DNA of 64,000 bases from Schlegelella_A sp038241255 (GTDB taxonomy: Bacteria; Pseudomonadota; Gammaproteobacteria; Burkholderiales; Burkholderiaceae_C). The position numbers were made by a program, and so were the translations under genes. The stretch covers positions 1 to 64,000 of the forward strand of contig JBBRFW010000001.1 in assembly GCA_038241255.1 (NCBI GenBank), written 5' to 3'. Positions 35,764 to 45,066 of this stretch are shown one piece after another (the stretch's first letter is position 1; every line of letters starts with the position of its first letter). Below the pieces are notes generated by a model that worked only from the letters and a program-made list of their open reading frames with translations, ran no database searches and had not been told where the DNA came from.

Positions 35764-37146
35764 ATGACGACCCCTACTCCAGAGCATCCCGCGCTGACCG
35801 CCGTCCGCAAGAGCGGCAGCAGCAAGGTCAAGGTCGCGGTCAGCGACATCGACGGCATCCTGCGCGGCAAGTACCTGCACGTCGACAAGTTCCTCGGCGC
35901 GGCCGAGCCGGCGCCGGCCGGGGGCTTCGGCTTCTGCGACGTCGTCTTCGGCTGGGACGTCGCCGACCAAACCTACGACAACACCGCGCTCACCGGCTGG
36001 CAGCACGGCTTTCCCGACGCGCTCGCGCGCCTCGACCTGGCGACGCAGCGCCAGGTGCCTTGGGACGGCAACGTGCCGTTCTTCCTTGGCGAGTTCGTCA
36101 ACCCGGACCACACGCCGTCGCCGATCTGCCCGCGCCAGACGCTCAAGCGCGTCCTCGCGCGGGCCGAGAAGATGGGGTTCTCGGTCATGGCGGGGATGGA
36201 GTTCGAGTGGTTCAACTTCCTCGAGACGCCGCAGACCTGGGCCGCCAAGTGCGGCGTCAACCCGCAGACGATCACGCCCGGCATGTTCGGCTATTCGATC
36301 CTGCGCATGAACCACGGCCGCGGCTTCATGAACGCGCTGATGGACGAGATGCTCGCCTTCGGCGTTCCCATCGAGGGCCTGCATACCGAGACCGGACCGG
36401 GCGTGTACGAGGTCGCGATCGCGTTCGGCGAGGCGCTCGAGCAGGCCGACCGCGCGATCCTCTTCAAGACGGGAGCGAAGGAGATCGGTGCGCGCTTCGG
36501 TGTGATGCCGAGCTTCATGGCAAAGTGGAATTCGGCCTATCCCGGCTGCAGCGGTCACATCCACCAGAGCCTCAAGGAAGGCAAGGACGGCAAGGTCAAT
36601 CTCTTCTACGACGCCAAGTCGGAGCGGAAGATGAGCCCGCTTTTCGAGAGCTACGTCGCCGGCCAGGTCGCCTGTCTGATGGAGTTCGCGCCGATGTTCT
36701 GGCCGACGATCAACAGCTACAAGCGCCTCGTCGACGGCTTCTGGGCGCCGGTGAAGCCGACCTGGGGCATCGACAACCGGACGGCCAGCTTTCGCGTCCT
36801 CGCCGGCGGCGCCAAGTCGACGCGTCTCGAGACGCGCTGCCCGGGCGCCGACGTCAATCCCTACATCGCGATGGCGGCGGTGATCGCCGCCGGCCTGCAT
36901 GGCGTCGAGAAGGGGCTCAAGCTTGGCGCGCCGATCACCGGCACCAACGAGGGTTCGGAGCACATCGCGCGCGCGCCGAGAACGCTGATCGAGACCACGC
37001 GCATCTTCAAGGCCTCCGGCATCGCCCGCGACTGGCTCGGCGACGCCTTCGTCGATCACTTCGCCGCCACTCGCGACTGGGAGTGGCGCCAGTGGCTCGA
37101 CGGTGTCACCGACTGGGAGCTGAAGCGCTACTTCGAGATCATCTGA
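35764..37146 (+). CDS. Glutamine-synthetase-family gamma-glutamyl ligase (PuuA-like)
   Basis: A 460-residue protein with the glutamine synthetase fold: KVAVSDIDGILRGKYL in the N-terminal beta-grasp, EFEWFNF and TETGPGVYEV (metal-binding glutamates), and GCSGHIHQSL with NSYKRLVDGFWAPVKPTWGIDNRTASFR in the ATP/glutamate region. It is divergent from the true GlnA in this window (45228-46640). Paralogues of this type join glutamate to amines such as putrescine, isopropylamine or ethanolamine. Its stop overlaps the next ATG. The following alcohol dehydrogenase suggests an amino alcohol as the acceptor. Confidence 0.88.
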   Translation: MTTPTPEHPALTAVRKSGSSKVKVAVSDIDGILRGKYLHVDKFLGAAEPAPAGGFGFCDVVFGWDVADQTYDNTALTGWQHGFPDALARLDLATQRQVPWDGNVPFFLGEFVNPDHTPSPICPRQTLKRVLARAEKMGFSVMAGMEFEWFNFLETPQTWAAKCGVNPQTITPGMFGYSILRMNHGRGFMNALMDEMLAFGVPIEGLHTETGPGVYEVAIAFGEALEQADRAILFKTGAKEIGARFGVMPSFMAKWNSAYPGCSGHIHQSLKEGKDGKVNLFYDAKSERKMSPLFESYVAGQVACLMEFAPMFWPTINSYKRLVDGFWAPVKPTWGIDNRTASFRVLAGGAKSTRLETRCPGADVNPYIAMAAVIAAGLHGVEKGLKLGAPITGTNEGSEHIARAPRTLIETTRIFKASGIARDWLGDAFVDHFAATRDWEWRQWLDGVTDWELKRYFEII

Positions 37147-38285
37147 TGGCCATCACTCGGTTCTCCTTCCCGACCACGATCCACTTCGGCGCGGGCGCGA
37201 GGAAGCTCCTCGGCGCCCACCTCGTCGAGCGAGGCCTGAAGCGCCCGCTCGTCGTCACCGACAAGGGGATCGCGGCGCTGCCGCTCGCCGCCGAGCTGAT
37301 GGCCGACCTCGCCGCCGCCGGCCTGGTGCCAGCGCTCTTTGGCGGCGTGTTCGGCAACCCGACCGCGAGCCAGGCCATGGCCGGCGCGGCCGCGTACCAC
37401 GCCCATGGCGCCGACGCCGTCGTCGGCATCGGCGGCGGTGCGGCGCTCGACGTCGCCAAGATCGTGGGCGTGATCGCGACGAAAGGCGGGGAGGCGCTCG
37501 AGTACGCCTACGACCACCCGGACGTGCGCGTGATCGGCGCCGACGTGCCCTGGTTCGTCGCCTTGCCGACGACGTCGGGCACCGGCAGCGAGGTCGGCCG
37601 CAGCGCCGTCATCAGCGAGGACGACACGCATATCAAGCGCATCGTCTTCTCGCCGAACATCCTCGCCCGGGTCGTCTATGCCGACCCGGAACTCACTCTC
37701 GGCCTGCCGGCCGCGGTGACCGCCGCGACGGGCATGGATGCGCTCACGCACAACGTCGAGAGCTATCTGTCGCCCGCGTACCACCCGCTCTGCGACGGTA
37801 TCGCCCTCGAGGGCACGCGCATCGCCGCGCACGCTCTTGCCACCGCGGTGCGCGAGCCCGGCAACCTGCAGGCGCGCGCCGACATGATGATGAGCTCGAT
37901 GATGGGCGCTATCGCGTTCCAGAAGGACCTCGGCGCCGTCCACTCGTGCGCGCACGCGCTCGGCACGGTGTGCGACCTGCACCACGGCCTCGCCAACGCG
38001 CTGATGATCGACACCGTGCTCGCCTGGAACGTCGCCGCCGCGCCGGACAAGTTCCAGGAGCTCGCGCACGTCGTCGGCGCCAGCGGCGGCGCGGCGGGGT
38101 TCCTCGCCTGGCTGCGCGAGCTCAAGCGCACCATCGGCATCGCGCCGAGCCTGTCGGCGGTCGGCGTCAAGCGCGAGTCGATTCCGCGGCTGGTCGAGAT
38201 CGCCACCGCCGACATCTGCCACCAGACCAATCCGCAGCCGGTCACGGCGGCCGATTTCGAGCGGTTGTTCGCGGAGGCCCTGTGA
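37146..38285 (+). CDS. Iron-containing alcohol dehydrogenase
   Basis: A 379-residue group III alcohol dehydrogenase. The NAD loop is GIGGGAALDVAKIVG, followed by LPTTSGTGSEVGRSAVI. Metal ligands come from GMDALTHNVESYLSP and CAHALGTVCDLHHGLANAL. The ATG overlaps the ligase stop (TGATG). In context it probably oxidises a gamma-glutamyl amino alcohol to the aldehyde. An alternative is a phosphonate-linked alcohol, as this family also contains phosphonopyruvate/hydroxyethylphosphonate-related enzymes. Confidence 0.88.
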   Translation: MAITRFSFPTTIHFGAGARKLLGAHLVERGLKRPLVVTDKGIAALPLAAELMADLAAAGLVPALFGGVFGNPTASQAMAGAAAYHAHGADAVVGIGGGAALDVAKIVGVIATKGGEALEYAYDHPDVRVIGADVPWFVALPTTSGTGSEVGRSAVISEDDTHIKRIVFSPNILARVVYADPELTLGLPAAVTAATGMDALTHNVESYLSPAYHPLCDGIALEGTRIAAHALATAVREPGNLQARADMMMSSMMGAIAFQKDLGAVHSCAHALGTVCDLHHGLANALMIDTVLAWNVAAAPDKFQELAHVVGASGGAAGFLAWLRELKRTIGIAPSLSAVGVKRESIPRLVEIATADICHQTNPQPVTAADFERLFAEAL

Positions 38286-39070
38286 GCCGGCTGCTCGCCG
38301 AGCGCCTCAAGGTCGGCATCTCGGCGTGCTTCTTCCACGCCGAGATCGGCCGGCCGATCTTCAGCGGCAAAACGCTCCAGTATGTGGAGCAGTCGATCGT
38401 CCACTGGGTAATGTCGACCGGCGCGATGGCAGTACTGATCCCGAGCCCGAGCGGCGACACGCAGCGGGGCGACATCGTCCTCGACCACTACGCCGAATGG
38501 CTCGACGCGCTCGTCCTCGAAGGCGGCTCCGACGTCTCGCCGACGAGCTACGGCGAGACGCCGCTGCATCCGAATTGGAGCGGCGATCGCATCCGCGACG
38601 ACTACGAGCGGGCGCTGCTCGCCGCCTTCGCCGCGCGAGGCAAGCCGGTGCTCGGCGTCTGCCGCGGCCTGCAGTTGATGAACGTCGCCTTCGGCGGAAC
38701 GCTGCTGCAGGACATCGGCACGCAGCGCCCCGAGGCGCTCGTGCATCGCAACGCCGAGACCTACGACCGCAACGTGCATCCGCTCGAGTTCGTCAAGGGC
38801 ACGCGGCTCGCCGAGATCTTCAAGGGCGTGTCGGCGCCGGTCGTCAACAGCGTGCACCACCAGGCGATCAAGGACCTCGCCTCCGGCTTCCTCGTCGAGG
38901 CGCTCTGCCCGGTCGACGGCATGATCGAGGCGATCCGCCGGCCCGGCGCCGGGTTCATGGCGGCGGTCCAGTGGCATCCGGAATTCCATCGTCGTGGCGA
39001 AGGCACGCTCGACGACGCGCCCCTCCTCGCCGACTTTCTCGCCGCCGCCCGCGCCGCCCGCACCGCATGA
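38282..39070 (+). CDS. Class I glutamine amidotransferase, gamma-glutamyl hydrolase (PuuD-like)
   Basis: A 262-residue protein starting at a GTG that overlaps the previous stop (GTGA). The triad is Cys127 (LGVCRGLQLMNVAFGG), His232 and Glu234 (QWHPEF), with NSVHHQAIKDLA as in PuuD. PuuD removes glutamate from gamma-glutamyl-GABA in putrescine breakdown. Here the likely substrate is a gamma-glutamyl amino acid made by the neighbouring dehydrogenases. It overlaps the aldehyde dehydrogenase start by 4 bp. Confidence 0.88.
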   Translation: MSRLLAERLKVGISACFFHAEIGRPIFSGKTLQYVEQSIVHWVMSTGAMAVLIPSPSGDTQRGDIVLDHYAEWLDALVLEGGSDVSPTSYGETPLHPNWSGDRIRDDYERALLAAFAARGKPVLGVCRGLQLMNVAFGGTLLQDIGTQRPEALVHRNAETYDRNVHPLEFVKGTRLAEIFKGVSAPVVNSVHHQAIKDLASGFLVEALCPVDGMIEAIRRPGAGFMAAVQWHPEFHRRGEGTLDDAPLLADFLAAARAARTA

Positions 39071-40440
39071 AGACCCTGAAGATCACCAACCCCGCCGACG
39101 GCTCGCCGCTCGGCGAAGTGCCCGCTGACGACGTCGCCAGCGTTGCCGCGAAAGCCGAGCGCGCCCGCAAGGCGCAGCCCGCCTGGCAGGCGACGCCGCT
39201 CGCCAAGCGCGCCGTCTCGATCGCGCGCTTTCGGTTGGCGGTCGCGACCGAGCTCGACGCCCTGGCCAGGACGCTGACGCAGGAAGTCGGCAAGCCGCTC
39301 GCGCAGTCGCGCAACGAACTGAACGGCTTTCTCGCCCGCATCGACTTCTTCCTCGCCGAAGTGGAGGCGGCGACGCGGGACGAGACCGTGTTCAGCGAAG
39401 GCGGCATGACCGAGCGCATCGGCCACGATCCGCTCGGCGTCGTCGCCAACATCTCGGCCTGGAACTATCCGTTCTTCGTCGGCGGCAACGTCTTCGTGCC
39501 GGCGCTGCTCACCGGCAACTCGGTGCTCTACAAGCCGTCGGAGTTCGCGACCCTCACCGGGCTGCACATCGACCGGCTGCTGCACGGCGCCGGCATCCCG
39601 GCCGACGTGTTCATCACCGTCGTCGGCGCCGGCGACGTCGGCGCGGCGCTGCTCGAGCAGCGCGTCGACGGCGTCTTCTTCACCGGCTCGGTGGCCACCG
39701 GCGCGAAGATCGCAGCCGCGCTGGGCTCGCGCCTGGTGCGCCTGCAGCTCGAGCTCGGCGGCAAGGATCCGACCTATGTCGCCGATGACGCCGACCCGAA
39801 GGCCGCCGCCGAGTCGCTCGCCGATGGTGCGATGTACAACACCGGCCAGAGTTGCTGCTCGGTCGAGCGCATCTACGTCCACGAGCGCATCCACGATGCC
39901 TTCGTCGATCACTTCGTCGCGACGGTAAAGGGCTTCGAATCCGGCGATCCGCTCGCCGACGACACCTACATCGGCCCGCTCACGCGCGCGCCGCAGCTCG
40001 CGGTGCTCGAGGCCCAGGTCGAGGACGCCGTCGCCAAGGGCGCGAAGCTCGCCACCGGCGGCAAGCGCGTCGCCCGCTCGGGCAACTGGTTCGAGCCGAC
40101 GGTGCTCACCGGCGTCGACCACACGATGGCCGTGATGCGGGACGAGAGCTTCGGGCCGATCATAGGCATCCAGAAGGTGCGCGGCGACGACGAGGCCCTT
40201 GCCTTGATGAACGACACGCGCTACGGCCTCACCGCCGGCATGTACACGCGGGACGAGGTGCGCGCCGCCAAGCTGCTCGCGCGCGTCCACGCCGGCAGCG
40301 TGTACTGGAACTGCTGCGACCGTGTCAGCCCGCGTCTGCCGTGGTCGGGGCACGGCGACTCGGGGGTCGGCGTCACCTTGTCGACCTACGGCATCCAGGC
40401 CTTCACGCGGCCGCGCGCCTGGCACCTGCGATCGGCTTGA
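39067..40440 (+). CDS. Aldehyde dehydrogenase
   Basis: A 457-residue NAD(P)+-dependent aldehyde dehydrogenase. Catalytic Cys lies in MYNTGQSCCSVERIYV, the base Glu in LQLELGGKDPTYV, and Asn in SAWNYPFF. The protein is distinct from phnY. Overlaps by 4 bp at each end couple it to the amidotransferase and HAD genes. In this cluster it should oxidise the aldehyde from the iron alcohol dehydrogenase to the acid that the amidotransferase then deglutamylates. Confidence 0.9.
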   Translation: MKTLKITNPADGSPLGEVPADDVASVAAKAERARKAQPAWQATPLAKRAVSIARFRLAVATELDALARTLTQEVGKPLAQSRNELNGFLARIDFFLAEVEAATRDETVFSEGGMTERIGHDPLGVVANISAWNYPFFVGGNVFVPALLTGNSVLYKPSEFATLTGLHIDRLLHGAGIPADVFITVVGAGDVGAALLEQRVDGVFFTGSVATGAKIAAALGSRLVRLQLELGGKDPTYVADDADPKAAAESLADGAMYNTGQSCCSVERIYVHERIHDAFVDHFVATVKGFESGDPLADDTYIGPLTRAPQLAVLEAQVEDAVAKGAKLATGGKRVARSGNWFEPTVLTGVDHTMAVMRDESFGPIIGIQKVRGDDEALALMNDTRYGLTAGMYTRDEVRAAKLLARVHAGSVYWNCCDRVSPRLPWSGHGDSGVGVTLSTYGIQAFTRPRAWHLRSA

Positions 40441-41138
40441 GCGCCGACGGTTCGCAGCCGGTCGCGCCGCCGCGGCTGGCGCTCTTCGACCTCGACGGCA
40501 CGCTGCTCGCAGGCGACACCGACGCGCTCTGGTGCGCCTTCCTGGTCGAGGAGGGCGTGCTCGAATCCGACCGCTTCGCCGGCGCCAACCGCGACGTTGC
40601 CGAGCGCTATGCGCGCGGTGCGATCGAGCCCGCCGAATTCGCCGCGTTCTACGCAGCGACGCTCGCCGGCCTGGGGCCGGTGCAATGGTGGCCGCTGCGC
40701 GATCGCTTCGTCTCGACGATCGTCGCGCCGCGCATCGGCGCCGCCGCGTACGCGCTCGTGTCCCGGCACCGCAATGCCGGCGATCGACTCGTCCTGAGCA
40801 CCGCGACCAACCGGTTTCTCACCGAGCCCATCGCGGCCTTGCTCGGCATCGCCGATCTCCTAGCCACCGACCTCGAGCAGAACGCCGCCGGCGAGTTCAC
40901 CGGGCGGCTCGCCGGCACGGTCAACATGCGCGACGGCAAGGTGATCCGGATGCGGCAATGGCTCGCGGCGCAGGGCCTCGGCGAACCCTCGCTGGCGGCG
41001 GCGACGTTCTACAGCGATTCGATCAACGACCTGCCGCTGCTCTGCGCGGTCGGCTCGGCCGTCGTGGTGGATCCCGACCCGCGCCTGCGCGACGAGGCGG
41101 CGCGGCGGCGCTGGCCGGTGATCTCGCTGCTGGGGTGA
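40437..41138 (+). CDS. HAD-superfamily phosphatase (SerB/PHOSPHO1-like subclass)
   Basis: A 233-residue protein starting at TTG, overlapping the previous stop (TTGA). Motif I is LALFDLDGTLLAGDTD (nucleophile and second Asp), motif II STATN, motif III from KVIRMRQWLA, and motif IV FYSDSINDLPLL. It belongs to the HAD-IB type, which includes phosphoserine and phosphoethanolamine/phosphocholine phosphatases. As the last gene of the rightward run it may supply the amine (for example ethanolamine from phosphoethanolamine) for the gamma-glutamyl pathway. This role is inferred. Confidence 0.85.
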   Translation: MSADGSQPVAPPRLALFDLDGTLLAGDTDALWCAFLVEEGVLESDRFAGANRDVAERYARGAIEPAEFAAFYAATLAGLGPVQWWPLRDRFVSTIVAPRIGAAAYALVSRHRNAGDRLVLSTATNRFLTEPIAALLGIADLLATDLEQNAAGEFTGRLAGTVNMRDGKVIRMRQWLAAQGLGEPSLAAATFYSDSINDLPLLCAVGSAVVVDPDPRLRDEAARRRWPVISLLG

Positions 41139-41163
41139 GCTGTCCGGCGGGTGTCGATCGCAG

Positions 41164-41913
41164 CTACTCGAGCGACGACGCACGCCAGACGAGCGACGCG
41201 CCGCTCGCCAGCAGCAGCATCCAGATCGCCCGCGCCGCGTGGCGCGGCTCGAGCCGGCGATGCAACTGGCTGCCGATGAAGTAGCCGGCGACGGCGCCCG
41301 GCAGGAGCACGACGGCCAGGCGCAGCAGCGAAGGCTGGAACAGCAGCCCGGTGCCGGAGAAGAGCGCGAGGCGCGCCCAGGCGGTGCCGAAGATCAGGAC
41401 GGCGATGGTCGCGCGCAGCCGGGTCGCGTCGCGCAGCCGCCGGGCCAGGTAAACCGTGTAGATCGGTCCCCCGCTGCCGTACAGCGCCGTGAAGACGCCG
41501 CCGGCCATTCCGGCCGGCACCGCCCAGCGCGCCGAGATCGACCGCGGGGCGGCGCGATTCAGCAGGCTCCACGCCGCATAGCCGAAGACGAAGGCGCCGA
41601 GCACGCCGAGCAGCCAGCGCTCGGGCGCGCGGACGAGCGCGGTGACGCCGAGCACCATGCCGACCGCGACGAAGGGAGCCAGGCGCAGCAGCTCGCCGCG
41701 GTCCACGTCGCGTCGATTGCGCAGGCCCAGGAGAAGCCCGGCGCAGAGGTCGAAGACCAGCATCATCGGCACCGCGAATCGGATCGGGAAGAAGTGCGCG
41801 AGCAGCGGCACGCCGACGATCGCGGCACCGAATCCGGTGAGGCCGAACACGGTGTAAGCGAGGACGACGACGAGCGCCGCGCCGACGACGGTGGCCAGCG
41901 GCAAGTCGGGCAT
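41164..41913 (-). CDS. TauE/SafE-family membrane transporter
   Basis: A 249-residue protein with about eight membrane segments. FGLTGFGAAIVGVPLLAHFFP near the start and AGMAGGVFTALYGSGGPIYTVYLARR in the middle are the two family repeats. Members export sulfite, sulfoacetate or related organosulfonates. It converges on the HAD gene with 25 bp between and is not obviously part of the phosphonate run. Substrate unknown. Confidence 0.85.
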   Translation of the reverse strand: MPDLPLATVVGAALVVVLAYTVFGLTGFGAAIVGVPLLAHFFPIRFAVPMMLVFDLCAGLLLGLRNRRDVDRGELLRLAPFVAVGMVLGVTALVRAPERWLLGVLGAFVFGYAAWSLLNRAAPRSISARWAVPAGMAGGVFTALYGSGGPIYTVYLARRLRDATRLRATIAVLIFGTAWARLALFSGTGLLFQPSLLRLAVVLLPGAVAGYFIGSQLHRRLEPRHAARAIWMLLLASGASLVWRASSLE

Positions 41914-41937
41914 GCGACGGCTGCGTGCGGCTGCGGG

Positions 41938-43212
41938 CTACCTGACCGGTGTGATGCTCACGTCGCCGACCGGGATCAGGCTCATCAGCGCCGAAGGCGT
42001 CGGCGCGAAGTCGTCCTCGGCCTCGACCTCGGATGCCGGCGGCGCCTCGCGCGGCAGCGGCATCGTGTCGCCCCGGCGCGCTTCGTTGCGCTTGCTGACG
42101 AGCATCGTCTCGGCACGCCGCAGTGCTTCGGCGATCGTCTCGTTGGCGATCATCTGGACCGAGCCGACGTTGAGGCTGACCCGGGTGATCCGCGGCGCGA
42201 CCTGGCGGTCGTCGAGACGAGCGATGATGCGCGAGACGACGATCGTCGAGTCGGCCAGCCGCGTGCGCGGCAGGACCACGGCGAACTCGTCGCCGCCGAT
42301 GCGGCCGGCGACGTCGCGCCGGCGCAGCGTCTCGCGCAGCGCGGTGCCGATCTGGCGCAGCGCCTCGTCGCCGGTCGGGTGGCCGAGCAGCTCGTTGACG
42401 CGCTGCATGCGATCGACGTCGAAGACGATCAGCGTCGCCGCGTCGCGGGCCGCCTCGACGGCGCGCTCGGCGAGCTCGTGGAAGTGGCGCCGGTTCGGCA
42501 GCCGCGTCAGCGTGTCGACGTCGACGAGATGGCGCAGCTTCCTTTGCGAGGCGAGCAGGTGGGCGATGCGCCGCTCGTGGTTCATGACGAGCGAGAGCTG
42601 CGTCATCAGCAGCGCGATCAAGGCCGTCGCCAGCATGGCGCCGAGGGCGGCGTCCGCGACTGCGATCAGCGGGCCCAGGTAGGCGAGGTCGACGGCGAGC
42701 CAGGCCAGCTGCACGATCGCGCTCGCAACGAGGCCCAGGCGCATGGTGCGCAGCGTCGAGCTGGTCGCGAAGTCTTCCAGCCGCGCCACCGCCGCGGCCA
42801 TGTAGAGCGTGAGCGCCAGCGCGAACATGGCGTGAACCTGGGCGTAGGTGACGAGCTCGATCGGCGCCGCCCAGATGCCGACGGTCGTCATCACCGCGAC
42901 GGCGAGCACGACGCGGTCGGCCCACTCCGAGATCCGGGTGCCGCCGCGCGAGTAGAAGCGGCGGATGCCGCCGAGCATGACGATCGGCCATTGCAGGGCG
43001 AGGACGGCGGCGATCGGCGCGGCGATGCTGCCGGAATCGGTCGTCGCCTGCAACGTCAGGGCGGCGGCGAAGAGCGCCGTAGCGACGACCCACCAGCGCT
43101 CGCCGCGGCGACCGTGCTGCTTCAGCCCGACCGACGCCGAAGCGACGCTGGCGAGCACGAGCACGATCGCGAAAGCGACGAGCAGGGTCGGCGTGTGTAA
43201 CGGCATGCTCAA
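41938..43212 (-). CDS. Membrane-bound diguanylate cyclase
   Basis: A 424-residue protein. Residues 1-205 contain about six or seven membrane segments, and residues 225-395 form a GGDEF domain with the active motif GGDEF at 306-310 (GRIGGDEFAVVLPR). An RxxD inhibitory site is present at 297-300, five residues before the GGDEF motif, so product feedback is likely. It makes cyclic di-GMP. Its start is 150 bp from the divergent EI24 gene. Confidence 0.92.
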   Translation of the reverse strand: MSMPLHTPTLLVAFAIVLVLASVASASVGLKQHGRRGERWWVVATALFAAALTLQATTDSGSIAAPIAAVLALQWPIVMLGGIRRFYSRGGTRISEWADRVVLAVAVMTTVGIWAAPIELVTYAQVHAMFALALTLYMAAAVARLEDFATSSTLRTMRLGLVASAIVQLAWLAVDLAYLGPLIAVADAALGAMLATALIALLMTQLSLVMNHERRIAHLLASQRKLRHLVDVDTLTRLPNRRHFHELAERAVEAARDAATLIVFDVDRMQRVNELLGHPTGDEALRQIGTALRETLRRRDVAGRIGGDEFAVVLPRTRLADSTIVVSRIIARLDDRQVAPRITRVSLNVGSVQMIANETIAEALRRAETMLVSKRNEARRGDTMPLPREAPPASEVEAEDDFAPTPSALMSLIPVGDVSITPVR

Positions 43213-43365
43213 ATTCTAGGCAGCGCCTCGGCCGCGCAAAGCGCGATGTCGCCCGCCGCCGCCGCCTTGCTCGGCGAAAGCGTGACGAATTGGCAGGCGC
43301 CCGCGGCGGCCGGCGCCCGGCGTCGCCCGCCGGCGCGCGGCGGGACGACTCGTACACTGACGGAG

Positions 43366-44253
43366 ATGACACGCGAGCTGTTCGATTCGTTCTGGCGCGC
43401 GGCCGCTTACTGCCTGCACCCGAAGGTGATCGCGCTCTCGCTCGCGCCACTGGCGATCGTCGGCGGCATCGCCGCTGCCCTCGGCTGGTTCTACTGGGAA
43501 CCGACGCTCGCCGGCGTGCGCGCCTCGCTCGACGACTCGGCTCTGCTCGAGCCGCTGTTCGCGTGGCTGCGCTCGATCGGCGCGGGCGGCTGGGTCAGCG
43601 TGCTCGTGCCGCTGGTCGTCGTCGCGCTCGCCGTGCCCGTGTTCGTCGTCACGACCCTCCTCGTCGCGGCGATGCTGATGACGCCGGCAATCGTTCGCCT
43701 CGTGGCGGCGCGGCGCTTCCCGCGCCTCGAGGCGCGCCGCGGCGGCAGCTTCTGGCACGGCGCGGCGATCTCGCTCGGCTGCACGGCCGTCGCCGCGCTC
43801 GCCCTGGTGCTGAGCATCCCGTTCTGGTTCGTCCCGCCGCTCGTGCTGGTCCTGCCGCCGCTGATCTGGGGCTGGCTCACGTACCGCGTCTTCGCCTACG
43901 ACGTGCTCGCCGTGCACGCGAGCCGCGAGGAGCGGCTGCGCCTGCTCACCGCCGAGCGCTGGCCGCTGCTCGGCATGGGTATCGCCTGCGGCGCGATGGG
44001 CGCGGCGCCGTCGCTGCTTTGGGCGGTCGGCGCGCTGGCGCTCGTCCTCGCGCCGTTTCTCATCCTCGCGTCGATCTGGCTCTACACGCTGGTCTTCGCG
44101 TTTTCCGCGCTCTGGTTCGCGCATTACCTGCTCGCGGCGCTGGAGCGCCTGCGCAGGGGCGAGGAATCCGACCCGCCACCCGCGGGGGGCCCCCCCGCTC
44201 CAGTCGGCGCTGCGGTGTCGGCCGGCGATCCTTCCCGAGGCTTTGCTGCATGA
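43366..44253 (+). CDS. EI24-domain membrane protein
   Basis: A 295-residue protein with about five or six membrane segments, starting at 43366 (MTRELFDSFWRAAAYCLHP). The family includes CysZ-like sulfate uptake proteins and eukaryotic EI24. The opening segment with one helix pair, PRLEARRGGSFWHG and the later IWGWLTYRVFAYDVL are typical. The last 35 residues are Pro/Gly/Ala-rich and encoded by a repeat-like GC-rich stretch (44177-44212). The stop overlaps the next ATG. Function unproven. Confidence 0.8.
   Translation: MTRELFDSFWRAAAYCLHPKVIALSLAPLAIVGGIAAALGWFYWEPTLAGVRASLDDSALLEPLFAWLRSIGAGGWVSVLVPLVVVALAVPVFVVTTLLVAAMLMTPAIVRLVAARRFPRLEARRGGSFWHGAAISLGCTAVAALALVLSIPFWFVPPLVLVLPPLIWGWLTYRVFAYDVLAVHASREERLRLLTAERWPLLGMGIACGAMGAAPSLLWAVGALALVLAPFLILASIWLYTLVFAFSALWFAHYLLAALERLRRGEESDPPPAGGPPAPVGAAVSAGDPSRGFAA
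44177..44212. repeat. GC-rich repeat-like core in EI24 tail
   Basis: GGGGGGCCCCCCCGCTCCAG followed by TCGGCGCTGCG resembles the reverse complement of the core inserted in phnA (28076-28159), roughly three in four bases. Both are read in frame as Pro/Gly/Ala-rich peptide. Confidence 0.4.
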
Positions 44254-45056
44254 ACATCGGTCTTCTCATCGTCGGCGACGAGATCCTCTCCGGCAAGCGC
44301 GCCGACAAGCACCTGCCCAAGGTCATCGAGCTGCTTGCCGCGCGCGGCCTGCAGCTCTCCTGGGCGCGCTACGTCGGCGACGCCCCGGCGCGGATCACGG
44401 CCGACCTGAAGGATGCGTTCGCGAGCGGCGATCTCGTCTTCTCCTGCGGCGGCATCGGCGCCACCCCCGACGACCACACGCGCCAATGCGCTGCGCAGGC
44501 GCTCGGCGTGTCCCTCGCGCTGCATCCGCTGGCGCGCGATTTCGTGATCGAGCGAATGAAGGATGTCGCGCGCGACAACGGCACCGCGTTCGATCCGGAG
44601 CGCGAGGACAACCGGCACCGCCTCGACATGGCGGTGTTCCCGGCCGGCGCCGAGATCATCCCCAACCCGTACAACAAGATCGCCGGCTTCGCGGTGCGCT
44701 CGGGGGCCGGCGGGGTGTTCTTCGTGCCGGGCTTTCCGGTGATGGCCTGGCCGATGATCGAATGGGTGCTCGACACCCACTTCCGCCCCCTCCACGTCGC
44801 TCGCGCGACGCAGGAGCAGTCGGTCATCGTGTTCGGCGCGATGGAGGCGGCGCTGACGCCGCTGATGGTGGCGATCGAACGCGAGTTCGCGGGCATCAAG
44901 GTCTTCAGCCTGCCGAGCGTCGACCACCCGGAGTGGGGTCGCCACATCGAGCTCGGCGTCAAGGGCGAGGCGACGCTGCTCGCGGCGGCTTACCAGCGCC
45001 TGCGCGAAGGACTCATGCGCGAAGGTGCCAAGCTGGGCCCCGAACTGGTGCGATAG
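44250..45056 (+). CDS. Molybdopterin-binding (CinA/MoCF-like) protein
   Basis: A 268-residue protein with the MoCF_biosynth fold: IGLLIVGDEILSGKRADKHLPKVIELLAARG, FSCGGIGATPDDHTRQCAAQALG and VFFVPGFPVMAWPMIEW. It matches the N-terminal domain of CinA without the C-terminal deamidase part. It starts inside the end of the EI24 gene (ATGA). It may act in nucleotide pyrophosphate hydrolysis or cofactor handling; the true substrate is unknown. Confidence 0.88.
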   Translation: MNIGLLIVGDEILSGKRADKHLPKVIELLAARGLQLSWARYVGDAPARITADLKDAFASGDLVFSCGGIGATPDDHTRQCAAQALGVSLALHPLARDFVIERMKDVARDNGTAFDPEREDNRHRLDMAVFPAGAEIIPNPYNKIAGFAVRSGAGGVFFVPGFPVMAWPMIEWVLDTHFRPLHVARATQEQSVIVFGAMEAALTPLMVAIEREFAGIKVFSLPSVDHPEWGRHIELGVKGEATLLAAAYQRLREGLMREGAKLGPELVR

Positions 45057-45066
45057 CTGGGCGAAG

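Noticed and set aside
34378..37059. 893-codon frame opposite phnW and the ligase gene
   Set aside because: Low-complexity, Arg/Asp/Glu/His-rich shadow of GC-rich genes; no domain.
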